In this document: in pieces, positions 38,044 through 47,291 of the stretch | Layout: each line of letters starts with the position of its first letter | Numbering within the stretch: the first letter of the stretch is position 1 | Origin: Acidimangrovimonas pyrenivorans | GTDB lineage: Bacteria; Pseudomonadota; Alphaproteobacteria; Rhodobacterales; Rhodobacteraceae | Reading direction: 5' to 3' | Length of the DNA stretch: 64,000 bases | Assembly: GCF_042643245.1 (NCBI RefSeq) | Contig: NZ_JBHRSK010000006.1 | Coordinates: 49,378 to 113,377 of the forward strand | Notes under the pieces: model-generated | What the model was told of the DNA's origin: nothing | Seen by the model: the letters and a program-made list of their open reading frames with translations, nothing else | Database searches by the model: none | Made by a program: the position numbers and the translations under genes

Positions 38044-39993
38044 CTACTGGAAGGCGCCGGCGGCCTTCAGCGCCGCGGCCTTCTTGGCGTTGTACCACCA
38101 GAAATCGGTCTCGCCCAGGGCATGGGGCGGCATGTTCTTCGGGTGTTCGTACATGTCGTAATAGGCGACCGTGTATTTGTTCTTGTACCACTCGGGCACC
38201 CAGAAATGCAGCGCCCGCAGCACCCGGTCAAGCGCATGGACGGCGGTGACCATCGCGGGTTTGGTATTGGCGTTCAGCACGTCGTCGATCAGCGCGTCCA
38301 CCGCCTTGTCCTGGAGCCCCATCTGGTTGAAGGTCGAGACATTGGCGGTTTCCGAGCCGAAATACTGCTTGAGGCCCGAGCTGGGGATGTAGCTCTGGCC
38401 CAGCATCCCGGTGATGATGTCGAAATCGTAGTCCGGATTGCGGATCCGCGTGGTGTATTGCGAGCTGTCGACGCGGGTCATGTAGGCGTCGATCCCCAGC
38501 CGCTGCAGGTTCTCGACGTAAGGATTGATGACCCGGTCGAAGGCCTGCTGGTCGTTGAGGAACTCGACCTTCAGCGTCTCGCCCTTGGCGTTGCGGCGCT
38601 TGCCGTCCTTGCCCACTTTCCAGCCCGCCTCGTCCAGCAGCCTCGACGCCTTGCGCAGGTTGCGCCGGTCGAGTTGGCGCTTACCCGAGACCGGGGCCAT
38701 CACCGCGTCCTCGGTCAGCACGCCGGGCGGCAACTCGCCCGCCAGCGGCTCAAGCAGCTTGAGCTCGCCCGGGCTCGGCTTGCCCTTGGCGGCCAGGTCG
38801 CTGTTCTCCCAGAACGAATTGATCCGGGCATACTGGCCGTAGAACAGCGTTTCGTTCGACCATTCGAAATTGAAGGCCAGCCCGATCGCCTCGCGCACGC
38901 GGATGTCCTGGAACTTCGGCCGCCGCAGGTTGAAGATGAAACCCTGGCCCGAGGCGATGTTGCCGTTGGGCAGTTCGGCCACCTTGACCCAGCCCTTCTG
39001 GACGGCGGGGAAGTTGTAGCTGGTCGCCCAGAGCTTCGACGAGTTCTCGCCCCGGAAGGTGTAGCTGCCGGCCTTGAAGCCTTCGAAGGCGGCGTTGGAA
39101 TCGCCGTAATACTCGATCCGGATCTTGTCGAAGTTGTACCGCCCGACATTGATCGGCAGATCCTTGCCCCAATAGTCCGGGTTGCGGCGATAGACGATGC
39201 GCTGGTCGACATCGAGGCTGTCGAGCACGTAAGGCCCCGAGCCCAGCATCGGCTTCAGGCTCGAGGCGGCGAAGTCGCGATGGGTGCGCTCGAAATCGGC
39301 CTTCGAGAAGATCGGCAGGCTGCCCACCATCTGCGGCAGGTCGCGCGTCGGGAAGCCCTTCTTGAAGGTGAACTTGATCTTGTGCGGCCCCAGCACCTCG
39401 GCCTTGTCGACCTGCTGGGCGAGGACGAAGCGGAAATCCGGCAGGCCCTTCTTCAGCAAGGTCTCGTAGGAGAAAGCGACATCCTCGGCCGTGACCGGAG
39501 AGCCGTCCGAGAACTTCGCCTCGGGCCGCATGGTGAAGATCACCCAGCTGCGGTCCTTGGGATAGGTGATCGTCTTGCAGATCAGGCAATAGGCGGCGCC
39601 CGGCTCGTCATCGACGCCGGTCAGCAGGGATTCGTAGAACATGCTCGACAGCGCACCGGCCCGGCCCTTGATGGTGTAGGGGTTCATGCTGTCGAAGCCG
39701 CCGATCATCCATTCCGAGATCTCGCCGCCCTTGGGTGCGTCCGGATTGACGTAGTCGAGATGCTTGAAGTCGGCCGGGTATTTCAGGGTGCCGAAGGGCG
39801 AGATGCCGTAGGAGGTGGTGACGCCGGCCTCGGCCTGCCCGGCATCGGCCTGGATACCGTCGCTCTGGGCATGACCACCGGCCGCGGCCAGCAGCCAGAT
39901 CAGCGTCGCGAGCATCAGCGCCGACAGCGCGGCCGCGCCTCTCCCTGCCCCTGTGCGACAAATTGTAGCGGCTGCGGGGCGGGTGGTATCCAT
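38044..39993 (-). CDS. yejA: peptide ABC transporter substrate-binding protein YejA
   Basis: Periplasmic binding protein of the SBP family 5 type. The 649 residues begin with a signal peptide (about 1-43, ending GGHAQ-S). The mature part begins with the YGISPFGTLKYPADFKHLDY stretch typical of YejA, followed by SMFYESLL and later LRALHFWVPEWYKNKY near the end. It captures oligopeptides for YejBEF. First gene of the operon. Confidence 0.94.
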   Translation of the reverse strand: MDTTRPAAATICRTGAGRGAAALSALMLATLIWLLAAAGGHAQSDGIQADAGQAEAGVTTSYGISPFGTLKYPADFKHLDYVNPDAPKGGEISEWMIGGFDSMNPYTIKGRAGALSSMFYESLLTGVDDEPGAAYCLICKTITYPKDRSWVIFTMRPEAKFSDGSPVTAEDVAFSYETLLKKGLPDFRFVLAQQVDKAEVLGPHKIKFTFKKGFPTRDLPQMVGSLPIFSKADFERTHRDFAASSLKPMLGSGPYVLDSLDVDQRIVYRRNPDYWGKDLPINVGRYNFDKIRIEYYGDSNAAFEGFKAGSYTFRGENSSKLWATSYNFPAVQKGWVKVAELPNGNIASGQGFIFNLRRPKFQDIRVREAIGLAFNFEWSNETLFYGQYARINSFWENSDLAAKGKPSPGELKLLEPLAGELPPGVLTEDAVMAPVSGKRQLDRRNLRKASRLLDEAGWKVGKDGKRRNAKGETLKVEFLNDQQAFDRVINPYVENLQRLGIDAYMTRVDSSQYTTRIRNPDYDFDIITGMLGQSYIPSSGLKQYFGSETANVSTFNQMGLQDKAVDALIDDVLNANTKPAMVTAVHALDRVLRALHFWVPEWYKNKYTVAYYDMYEHPKNMPPHALGETDFWWYNAKKAAALKAAGAFQ

Positions 39994-40151
39994 ACGGTCC
40001 TCCGGGCGGTTGCGTCTGGTCGCTGCGGCGCGTCTCGGGCCGGCGCGGAACCCCTGTAAAAATGGCTCACGCTATCAGGCAAGCTATGAACGGCGCTGTC
40101 AAATGTTCAAGTTGAGATTCCGTGAACGCCCTGCGACCCGGCCGCGCATGC

Positions 40152-40177
40152 AAAAGGCCGCCCCGGCAGAGGCGGCC
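40152..40177 (-). terminator. Rho-independent terminator of cycM
   Basis: Seven-base-pair stem GGCCGCC/GGCGGCC with an eight-base loop and TTTT on the minus strand, 25 bases after the cycM stop. The 209-base gap to yejA holds no gene. Confidence 0.75.
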
Positions 40178-40202
40178 CCTGAGTTCTCAGCCCGTTCGGG
40201 GC

Positions 40203-40715
40203 TCAGTTGAGCGTCGCGAGATAGGCGATGACGTTGGCGCGGTCCTCGATTTTCTTCAGACCGGCAAAGCCCATCTTGGTGCCCGGCGCGAATTTCTTCG
40301 GGTCGTGGATGAACTGCTGGATGCGGTCCGGCGTCCATTTGCCGCCGAGGCTCTTCAGCGCGTTGTCATAGTTGAAATCCGGCACCGAGGCGACGTCGCG
40401 GCCGACCACGCCGTTCAGGTGCGGGCCGGTGGCGTTGTTGCCGTCGACCTTGTGGCAAGCCTTGCATTTGCTGAAGATTCGCTCGCCCTTCTTCGGATCG
40501 GCCGAGGCGTAGACGGTGGCGAAATCGGGGCCCTGATCCTTGGCCGCGGCGGTGTCCGTCGCGCCGGTATCGATGGTGTAGGCCTGCTTTTCCTCGCCAT
40601 GGCCGCCTTCGCCGCCGCCGTATAGGCCCTCTGCCGCCCAGTTCCCGAGCAGGAAGATGAGCAGCGCCCCGCAGAAGGCACCGAGTATCTTGGTGAAGGT
40701 CATCGTGTCGAACAT
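40203..40715 (-). CDS. cycM: membrane-anchored cytochrome c (CycM / c552 type)
   Basis: A 170-residue cytochrome tethered to the periplasmic face by one N-terminal helix, which carries electrons from the bc1 complex to terminal oxidases. It begins MFDTMTFTKILGAFCGAL, typical of Rhodobacterales c552/cy proteins. The helix (about 9-27) is followed by a charged spacer and the heme motif CKACH (C84, C87, H88). The distal Met is in GTKMGFAGL. GAGG lies eight bases upstream. An in-frame extension upstream is not used. Confidence 0.93.
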   Translation of the reverse strand: MFDTMTFTKILGAFCGALLIFLLGNWAAEGLYGGGEGGHGEEKQAYTIDTGATDTAAAKDQGPDFATVYASADPKKGERIFSKCKACHKVDGNNATGPHLNGVVGRDVASVPDFNYDNALKSLGGKWTPDRIQQFIHDPKKFAPGTKMGFAGLKKIEDRANVIAYLATLN

Positions 40716-40746
40716 GTCGCGCCTCAAGCTGGCCGTTGTCTCGCCG

Positions 40747-40776
40747 TATCTATCCGCTTCCACTCTCAGTTTTCAA
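40747..40776 (-). promoter_or_regulatory. sigma-70-like promoter of cycM
   Basis: Minus strand TTGAAA (40771-40776), 18-base spacer, TAGATA (40747-40752), giving a leader of about 25 bases. Confidence 0.5.
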
Positions 40777-40835
40777 GGTATAGTTACCGGCCCGTGTGGC
40801 CCCGGGGCGGGCCGAACGCGCTGGAGGAGAGGCGG

Positions 40836-41684
40836 ATGACCGGGCGGATCGCGTTTCAGGGAGAGCTGGGAGCCTACTCGCATCAGGCCTGCCACGACGC
40901 CCGTCCGGGCATGGAGGCGGTGCCCTGCCGGACCTTCGAGGACGCGATCGAGCTGTGCCGCAAGGGAGAGGTCGATCTGGCGATGCTGCCGGTCGAGAAC
41001 ACCACCTATGGCCGGGTGGCCGACATCCACCGGCTGCTGCCCGAAAGCGGCCTGCACATCGTCGACGAGGCCTTCGTCCGGGTCCATATCAACCTGCTGG
41101 GCGTGCCGGGCACCAAGCTGGAACAGGTCAAGCGCGCCCATTGCCACCTGGTGCTGCTGCCGCAATGCGCCAGCTTCCTGCGCGACAACGATATCGCCGG
41201 GGTGGTCAGCTCCGACAACGCCCGCGCCGCGCGCGAAGTGGCCGAGATGGGCAATCCCGAGGACGCGGCCCTGGCCTCGGACCTCGCGGCCGATGTCTAC
41301 GGGCTCGACATCCTTGCCCGCCATATCGAGGATCACAAGCACAACACCACCCGCTTCCTGATCATGGCGCGCGAGCCCGACCTCAAGCGCCGCGGCAGCT
41401 CCGGCATGATGACCACCTTCGTCTTCCGGGTGCGCAACATCCCGGCCGCGCTCTACAAGGCGATGGGCGGCTTCGCCACCAACGGCGTCAACATGACCAA
41501 GCTGGAAAGCTACATGGTCGACGGCTCGTTCACCGCGACCCAGTTCTATGCCGATATCGAGGGCCACCCGGACGACCGCAACGTCCAGCTGGCGCTGGAG
41601 GAACTGCGTTACTTCACCAGCCAGATGAAGCTGCTGGGGGTCTACCCGGCCGATCCGCGCCGGCACGAGGTGGCGAAGGGCTGA
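40836..41684 (+). CDS. pheA: prephenate dehydratase
   Basis: Converts prephenate to phenylpyruvate for phenylalanine synthesis. The 282 residues lack the chorismate mutase domain of E. coli PheA. It begins MTGRIAFQGELGAYSHQA, with the catalytic NTTRFLIM near residue 169, and ends with an ACT regulatory domain with VRNIPAALYKAMGGFATNGV and the ESYM motif. GGAGGAGAGG precedes the ATG. Feedback inhibition by Phe through ACT is expected. Confidence 0.95.
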   Translation: MTGRIAFQGELGAYSHQACHDARPGMEAVPCRTFEDAIELCRKGEVDLAMLPVENTTYGRVADIHRLLPESGLHIVDEAFVRVHINLLGVPGTKLEQVKRAHCHLVLLPQCASFLRDNDIAGVVSSDNARAAREVAEMGNPEDAALASDLAADVYGLDILARHIEDHKHNTTRFLIMAREPDLKRRGSSGMMTTFVFRVRNIPAALYKAMGGFATNGVNMTKLESYMVDGSFTATQFYADIEGHPDDRNVQLALEELRYFTSQMKLLGVYPADPRRHEVAKG

Positions 41685-41708
41685 GCGGCGAGGGACGGGC
41701 GCGGCGGT

Positions 41709-42179
41709 TCAGGCCGCGCCGCTGCGATAACGCCCCTCGATCTCGTGCACGAAGCCACGCACCCGGCGGCCGAACTTGGCGTTGGTGCGGGTCTTGGCCA
41801 GCCGCAGCGACTGCAGCGCGATCCGCGCCGGCAGCGACAGCGGCCGCATCTCGACCTTGACGATCACCCGCGTCCGGCGCGGCGACAACTCGTGCAGTTC
41901 GTAGACCAGCTCGCCCTCGACATTCTTCGACTCGCCGTCGAAGCGCATCCGCCGGGGATGGTCGTATTCCGCCAGGGTGACGTCCAGCCGCCGCGGCTTG
42001 CCCCGCATCTCGAACTGCGCCCGCCAGGCCGCGCCCGGCCCGATCGCGCCAAGATCGTCGGTGCGCGTCACCTCGGCCCCGCGCCGCAGCGCCGCGCGCT
42101 CGAAATCGCCGAAATCGCTCAGGGCCGTGAAGACGTAGTCGACCGGCGCCTCGATATCCTCTCGTGTCGATAAATTCAT
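41709..42179 (-). CDS. SRPBCC-fold protein (polyketide cyclase/START-like)
   Basis: A 156-residue protein beginning MNLSTREDIEAPVDYVFTAL, a typical opening for SRPBCC-fold proteins, which bind hydrophobic ligands. The strand pattern and the C-terminal helix (SLRLAKTRTNAKFGRRV) fit. No specific ligand can be named. It is convergent with pheA and lies 38 bases from nudC, perhaps in one transcription unit. Confidence 0.8.
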   Translation of the reverse strand: MNLSTREDIEAPVDYVFTALSDFGDFERAALRRGAEVTRTDDLGAIGPGAAWRAQFEMRGKPRRLDVTLAEYDHPRRMRFDGESKNVEGELVYELHELSPRRTRVIVKVEMRPLSLPARIALQSLRLAKTRTNAKFGRRVRGFVHEIEGRYRSGAA

Positions 42180-42217
42180 TGCTCGAACCCTCTTGCCCCG
42201 CGGCAGAGACTGTTGCC

Positions 42218-43186
42218 TCAATCGAGCCGGTCCGCAAGCCAGTTGGCGATCAGGAAATGGGCGATGGCGCCGCGCCGGGCCGGCCTGATGCGGTCGTGCA
42301 ACCCGGCCATCACGCTGACCATCTCCTCGCGCGTGACCCAGAGCGCATCCTCGATCTCGACCGGGTCTATGGTGATCTCTTCGCTTTCCGCCCGGCCCCA
42401 GCAGCCCAGCATCAAGGAGGCCGGGAAGGGCCAGGGCTGGCTGGCGAGATACTCGACCGCGCCGACCCTGACGCCGGTCTCCTCGGCCACCTCGCGCCGC
42501 ACCGCGGCTTCGATCGGCTCGCCCGGCTCGATGAAGCCGGCAAGCAGCGAATACATCCCCTCGGGCCAGGCCGGAGAGCGCCCCATCAGCACCGAATTCC
42601 CCCGCGTGATCAGCATGATGACGACGGGATCGGTGCGCGGGAAATGGTGCCCGCCGCAGGACGGGCAGATGCGCTGCCAGCCGGCCATGGCGACCGCGCT
42701 CGCCGCGCCGCAGCGGGCGCAGAAGCCGTGGGTCCGGTGCCAGGAATAGAGCGCCCGGGCGGTGGCGGCGAGCTCGGCGTCGCGCGGGCTGAGCCGGGCC
42801 ATCACCCCGCGCAGCTCGGCAAAGCGCTGGTCGGGCGGCAGGGCCGGGTGGTGCTGTTCGCTGGGATCGAAGAAGGCGCCCAGCGCGGCAGTGTCCAGCC
42901 CCGTCGGCTCCCAGCGCGAGATATCGGCGGCAAAGCGCGGGGCGTCGCCGTCGAGACCGAGGAACAGGCGCGGTTCGCCGGCCAGCGCCAGCACCTCGTG
43001 ATCCGGCGCCAGCAACCCCAGCCTATCGCGCTCCTCGCCGGCGATCAGCGGCTTGCCGCGCCACAGCGGCAGCACCCGGGCGTCCGGGTCGGCCCACATC
43101 CGTGCCTGGGCTTCGGCATCGCCGCGCAGCCCCGCTTCCCGCTCCAGCCCCGAGCCGCCGAATGTCACCTGCTCCGCGATCCGCAT
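42218..43186 (-). CDS. nudC: NAD(H) diphosphatase / NAD-capped RNA hydrolase
   Basis: Nudix enzyme that cleaves NADH and removes NAD caps from RNA. The 322 residues contain a zinc ribbon with FCARCG and CPSCGG (about 152-176), a Nudix box with AGFIEPGEPIEAAVRREVAE followed by ETG, and the NudC-specific SQPWPFPASLM motif. GGGAGGGCAGGAC precedes the ATG; the longer upstream frame is not plausible protein. Confidence 0.93.
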   Translation of the reverse strand: MRIAEQVTFGGSGLEREAGLRGDAEAQARMWADPDARVLPLWRGKPLIAGEERDRLGLLAPDHEVLALAGEPRLFLGLDGDAPRFAADISRWEPTGLDTAALGAFFDPSEQHHPALPPDQRFAELRGVMARLSPRDAELAATARALYSWHRTHGFCARCGAASAVAMAGWQRICPSCGGHHFPRTDPVVIMLITRGNSVLMGRSPAWPEGMYSLLAGFIEPGEPIEAAVRREVAEETGVRVGAVEYLASQPWPFPASLMLGCWGRAESEEITIDPVEIEDALWVTREEMVSVMAGLHDRIRPARRGAIAHFLIANWLADRLD

Positions 43187-43397
43187 GTCCTGCCCTCCCT
43201 GCGCTGCGCGTCTTTCCTGCCACGCGGATCGGGCAGGCGCAAACTGCCTCGGCAAGGGGGAAGATCGTCGCAACCTCTACGCGAGTGAATTTGCTGGCCA
43301 GTCGCGCCCGCTTCTGGCAGGCTGAAACACTTGACATAAGCCCCCGGCGACCGCGACCGCGACCATGCCGGGGCAAATCCGACAGCAGAGGTTCCCC

Positions 43398-45380
43398 ATG
43401 TCCGCCGACAACGCTAAAGGCATGACGCGCCGCAGTTTTCTTAACCAGTCAGCCGCCGCAGGTGTTTCCTTGATCGCGCTTCATCCCTTCTCGGCCCGTG
43501 CCGCCACCAACCAGGCCCACCTGCGGATCATGGAGACCACCGATCTCCACGTCCATGTCTTCCCCTACGACTACTACGCCGACAAGCCGGTCGATACCGT
43601 CGGCCTGGCCCGCACCGCCTCGCTGATCGCCGGCATCCGGGCTGAGGCGACCAATTCGATGCTGCTCGACAACGGCGATTTCCTGCAGGGCAACCCGATG
43701 GGCGACTACATCGCCTATGAGCGCGGCATGAAGGACGGCGACATGCACCCGGTGATCACCGCGATGAACACGGTGGGAATCGAGGCCTCGACGCTGGGCA
43801 ATCACGAGTTCAACTACGGGCTCGGCTTTCTCGAAAAGTCGATCGCCGGGGCCAAGTTCCCGATCGTCTCGGCCAACGTGGTCAAGAAACAGGGCGCCGA
43901 TCCGCGCGGGGACGAGACCCTGATCAAGCCCTATGTCATCCTCGACCGCGAGATCGCCGACGGCGCCGGCATCAAGCACCCGATCCGCGTCGGCATCATC
44001 GGCTTCGTGCCGCCGCAGATCATGCAGTGGGACAGCCACAACCTCGAGGGCCGCGTGACCACGCGCGACATCGTCTCGACCGCGCAGGCCTGGGTGCCCG
44101 AGATCAAGGAAGCCGGCGCCGACATCATCATCGCGCTGTCGCATTCCGGCATCGACGCCGCCGCCCATGTCGACGGGGCCGAGAACGCCTCGGTGCCGCT
44201 GGGCCGGGTCGCCGGCGTCGACGCGATCATGACCGGGCACCAGCACCTCGTCTTCCCCTCGCCGACCTTCGCCGACATGAAGGAGGTCGATGTCGCCAAG
44301 GGCACGATCGGCGGCAAGCCGGCGGTGATGGGCGGCTTCTGGGGCTCTCACATGGGCCTGATCGACCTGATGCTGGAACGCGACGGCAACGCGTGGCGGG
44401 TGATCAGCGCCGAGACCGAGGCGCGGCCGATCTATATCCGCCACCCCGACCGCTCGATCACGCCGACCGTCGCAAGCCAGCCCGCGATCCTGAACTCGGT
44501 CCGCAAGGAGCACGAGGCGACGCTGGCCTATATCCGCCGCCCGGTCGGCAAGACCTCGGCGCCGCTGCAAAGCTATTTCGCGCTGGTGGCCGACGACCCC
44601 TCGGTCCAGATCGTCTCGAACGCCCAGCTCTGGTACATGCGGCAGATGCTCAAGGATACCGCGTATGCCGCCCTGCCCCTGCTGTCGGCGGCGGCGCCGT
44701 TCAAGGCCGGCGGTCGTGGCGGGCCGGACTATTACACCGATGTGCCGGCGGGCGCGGTGGCGATCAAGAACGTCGCCGATCTCTACCTCTACCCGAACAC
44801 GGTCCGGGCGGTGAAAATAACGGGCGCCCAGCTGCAGGGCTGGCTCGAACGCTCGGCCGGGATGTTCAACCAGATCACCCCGGGCAAGCCCGACCAGGTG
44901 CTGCTCAACCCCGATTTCCCGAGCTACAATTTCGACGTCATCGACGGGGTGCGCTACCAGATCGACCTCAGCCAGCCGTCGCGCTTCGACAGCAAGGGCG
45001 GTGAGCTGAATCCGGGCGCCAGCCGGATCGTCAACCTGACCTACCAGGGCAAGCCGGTCGATCCGGCCGCCGAATTCATCATCGCGACCAACAACTACCG
45101 CGCCGGCGGCGGCGGCGATTTCCCCGGCGCCAAGGGCGACACGGTGATCTTCGAAGGTCCCGACACCAACCGCGACGTCATCGTCCGCTACATCGTCGAG
45201 CAGGGCACGATCAATCCCAGCGCCGACGGCAACTGGCATTTCGCGCCGTTGCCCGGCACCACGGTGCTGTTCGATACCGGGCCGAAGGCGGCGAACTACC
45301 TCGGCGACGCTGCGGGCGTGCGCATCGAAGCGGCCGGTCAGGGGCCGAACGGCTTCGCCCGCTTCCGCATCTCGTTGTGA
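43398..45380 (+). CDS. cpdB: 2',3'-cyclic-nucleotide 2'-phosphodiesterase/3'-nucleotidase, Tat-exported
   Basis: Periplasmic nucleotide scavenging enzyme. The 660 residues begin with a Tat signal (MTRRSFLNQSAAAGVSL). The metallophosphatase motifs are DLHVHVFPYDYY, DNGDFLQGNP, GNHEFNYG and GHQHLVFP. The C-terminal 5'-nucleotidase domain contains TNNYRAGGGGDFPG. AGAGG lies before the ATG. A later in-frame ATG (43422) starts directly at MTRRSF and is also possible. Confidence 0.92.
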   Translation: MSADNAKGMTRRSFLNQSAAAGVSLIALHPFSARAATNQAHLRIMETTDLHVHVFPYDYYADKPVDTVGLARTASLIAGIRAEATNSMLLDNGDFLQGNPMGDYIAYERGMKDGDMHPVITAMNTVGIEASTLGNHEFNYGLGFLEKSIAGAKFPIVSANVVKKQGADPRGDETLIKPYVILDREIADGAGIKHPIRVGIIGFVPPQIMQWDSHNLEGRVTTRDIVSTAQAWVPEIKEAGADIIIALSHSGIDAAAHVDGAENASVPLGRVAGVDAIMTGHQHLVFPSPTFADMKEVDVAKGTIGGKPAVMGGFWGSHMGLIDLMLERDGNAWRVISAETEARPIYIRHPDRSITPTVASQPAILNSVRKEHEATLAYIRRPVGKTSAPLQSYFALVADDPSVQIVSNAQLWYMRQMLKDTAYAALPLLSAAAPFKAGGRGGPDYYTDVPAGAVAIKNVADLYLYPNTVRAVKITGAQLQGWLERSAGMFNQITPGKPDQVLLNPDFPSYNFDVIDGVRYQIDLSQPSRFDSKGGELNPGASRIVNLTYQGKPVDPAAEFIIATNNYRAGGGGDFPGAKGDTVIFEGPDTNRDVIVRYIVEQGTINPSADGNWHFAPLPGTTVLFDTGPKAANYLGDAAGVRIEAAGQGPNGFARFRISL

Positions 45381-45395
45381 TCCCCCGGCGGCGCT

Positions 45396-45989
45396 CTAGT
45401 GCTGCAGCAACGGCCAGAGCGAGGCCAGCAGCATCGCCGCCATGCCCCAGTTGAAGACCCGCAGCCGCGCCGGATCGCTCAGCACCCGGCGCAGGCCGCG
45501 GCCCAGCACCGCCCAGGTGGTGATCGAGGGCAGGTTGACCACGCCGAACACCCCGGCGACCAGCAGCACGCCCAGCAGGCTGTCGGGCGGCGCGTAGGCG
45601 GCGATCGCGGTCATCGCCATCGCCCAGGCCTTAGGGTTGACCCACTGGAATCCGGCCGCCTGCAGGAAGGTCAGCGGCCGCCCCTCGGCCGCCACCGCCT
45701 CGGGCGGGGCGGCATGGGCGATCTTCCAGGCCAGCCAGGCCATGTAGACCAGGCTCAGCCCCTTAAGCACCAGGTGCAGCGGCGGCCACAGGTCGAACAG
45801 CCGCGCCAGCCCGGCGCCTAGCAGGATCGTCATCACCACGAATCCCAGCGCGACGCCGAACATGTGCGGCACCGTGCGGCGCAGGCCGAAATTGGCCCCC
45901 GAGGCCATCAGCATCAGGTTGTTCGGCCCCGGCGTGATCGACGAGACGAAGGCGAAGGCGACAAGCGCGGTGAGGATCTGGTAGGTCAT
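45396..45989 (-). CDS. LysE-family amino acid exporter
   Basis: A 197-residue membrane protein with about six helices. The TPGPNNLMLMASG stretch (about 19-31) and QWVNPKAWAMAMTA segment are typical of the RhtB/LysE family, which export amino acids or their derivatives. It is divergent from an Lrp-type regulator and separated by 72 bases, so it is a probable target of that regulator. Confidence 0.9.
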   Translation of the reverse strand: MTYQILTALVAFAFVSSITPGPNNLMLMASGANFGLRRTVPHMFGVALGFVVMTILLGAGLARLFDLWPPLHLVLKGLSLVYMAWLAWKIAHAAPPEAVAAEGRPLTFLQAAGFQWVNPKAWAMAMTAIAAYAPPDSLLGVLLVAGVFGVVNLPSITTWAVLGRGLRRVLSDPARLRVFNWGMAAMLLASLWPLLQH

Positions 45990-45992
45990 GCC

Positions 45993-46027
45993 GCAACATT
46001 ATGCGAATATCTCCGCAATCGGGTTGC
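45993..46027. promoter_or_regulatory. imperfect palindrome between lysE-like gene and lrp
   Basis: GCAAC (45993-45997) and GTTGC (46023-46027) frame ATT...GCG and CGCAAT elements. It is a candidate Lrp operator, with weak inner symmetry. Confidence 0.3.
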
Positions 46028-46061
46028 CATCTGCCCCGCAAAGAGACAAACATATCAATCA

Positions 46062-46514
46062 ATGACCAAGAATGATCGCACAAACGACCGGATATTGCAG
46101 GAACTCTCCCGCGATGGTCGGATCTCGAATCTCGAACTGGCCGAGCGCGTGGGCCTGTCGCCCTCGGCCTGCCTGCGCCGGGTGCAGGATCTCGAACGGC
46201 GCGGGGTGATCAAGGGCTACCGCGCGGTGCTCGACCCGGCGGCGATGGGCACCGGCTTCACCGCCTATATCACCGTCGGCCTGTCGCAGCACACCAAGGC
46301 GTCCCAGGAGGCCTTCGAACGCGCCATCGCCCGCGCGCCGCAGGTCGCCGAGTGCCACAACATCACCGGCAACGTCGAATACCTGCTGCGGGTCGAGGTC
46401 GCCGACCTCGCCGCCTACAAGCAGTTCCATACCGAGGTGCTGGGCACCCTGCCCCAGGTCAGCGCCATCACCTCCTATGTCGTCATGGCCTCGCCCAAGG
46501 ACCAGCGCGCTTAG
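46062..46514 (+). CDS. Lrp/AsnC-family transcriptional regulator
   Basis: A 150-residue regulator. The N-terminal winged helix has ELSRDGRISNLELAERVGLS and ACLRRVQDLERRGVI (about 13-46). The C-terminal RAM/ACT-like domain (about 65-145) binds small effectors and contains YLLRVEVADLAAYKQF. Flanked by two LysE-type exporters, one divergent and one downstream, it probably controls efflux in response to an amino acid. Confidence 0.93.
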   Translation: MTKNDRTNDRILQELSRDGRISNLELAERVGLSPSACLRRVQDLERRGVIKGYRAVLDPAAMGTGFTAYITVGLSQHTKASQEAFERAIARAPQVAECHNITGNVEYLLRVEVADLAAYKQFHTEVLGTLPQVSAITSYVVMASPKDQRA

Positions 46515-46543
46515 GGCGTCGGAGGCGGGGGGCACCTCGCATC

Positions 46544-46595
46544 CCTTTCATCTTCACGCAAATATCCCGGGGGTCCGGGGGCAGCGCCCCCGGCC
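46544..46595 (+). repeat. dispersed intergenic repeat, copy H
   Basis: Nearly identical (51 of 52 bases) to the copy at 13133-13184. It lies between lrp and the rhtB-like gene, both plus strand. Confidence 0.85.
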
Positions 46596-46657
46596 TCGGC
46601 CCTTGATCGCCTCTGCCCGCCGGCCTAGCCTCGGCCGTCCCAAGTGCGGAGCCCGCC

Positions 46658-47272
46658 ATGACCCTCGCCTCGCTTCTGATCTTCGCCGGCGCCCTTGCCG
46701 TTGCCGCCGGCGCGCCCGGGCCCAGCATCGCCGCGCTCGTCGCCCGCGTGCTGGCGCGGGGCGGGCGCGAGGTGCTGCCCTTCCTCGCCGCGATGTGGCT
46801 GGGCGAGGCGGTCTGGCTGTCGCTGACGGTCTGGGGCCTGTCGGCCATCGCCCAGAGCTTCCAGCCGGTCTTTGCCCTGATCCGCTGGGCCGGGGTCGCC
46901 TATCTGCTGGTGCTGGCCTGGAAGATGTGGCGCGCGCCGGCTGAAACCGAGGCCGGGGCGCTGCCGCCGCACGCCCCCGGCTGGCGCATGTTCGGTGCCG
47001 GGCTGGCCGTCACCCTGGGCAATCCCAAGATCATGCTGTTCTACCTCGCCCTGGTGCCGACGATCATCGACATGACGCGGATGACCGTCTCGGGCTGGGC
47101 CGAGCTGACCCTGACGATGACCGCGGTGCTGATCGCCGTCGACCTGGGCTGGGTGACACTGGCCAGCCGCGCCCGGCGGCTGCTGAAAAGCCGCCGGGCG
47201 GTGCGGGCGGCCAATCGCGGCAGCGCGGTTGTGATGGCCGGCGCCGCGACCCTGATCGCCGCGCGGGGCTAA
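46658..47272 (+). CDS. LysE/RhtB-family exporter
   Basis: A 204-residue membrane protein with about six helices. It has AAGAPGPSIAALVARVLA (about 17-34), where family members have PGP, and TLGNPKIMLFYLAL (about 118-131). It probably exports an amino acid or homoserine lactone-like compound. It lies 143 bases after lrp with a repeat between them. Confidence 0.88.
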   Translation: MTLASLLIFAGALAVAAGAPGPSIAALVARVLARGGREVLPFLAAMWLGEAVWLSLTVWGLSAIAQSFQPVFALIRWAGVAYLLVLAWKMWRAPAETEAGALPPHAPGWRMFGAGLAVTLGNPKIMLFYLALVPTIIDMTRMTVSGWAELTLTMTAVLIAVDLGWVTLASRARRLLKSRRAVRAANRGSAVVMAGAATLIAARG

Positions 47273-47291
47273 GGCTGGATCGGGGCGGAGG

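Noticed and set aside
36895..40059. A 1,054-codon plus-strand open frame opposite yejBA
   Set aside because: Antisense shadow of the ABC transporter genes.
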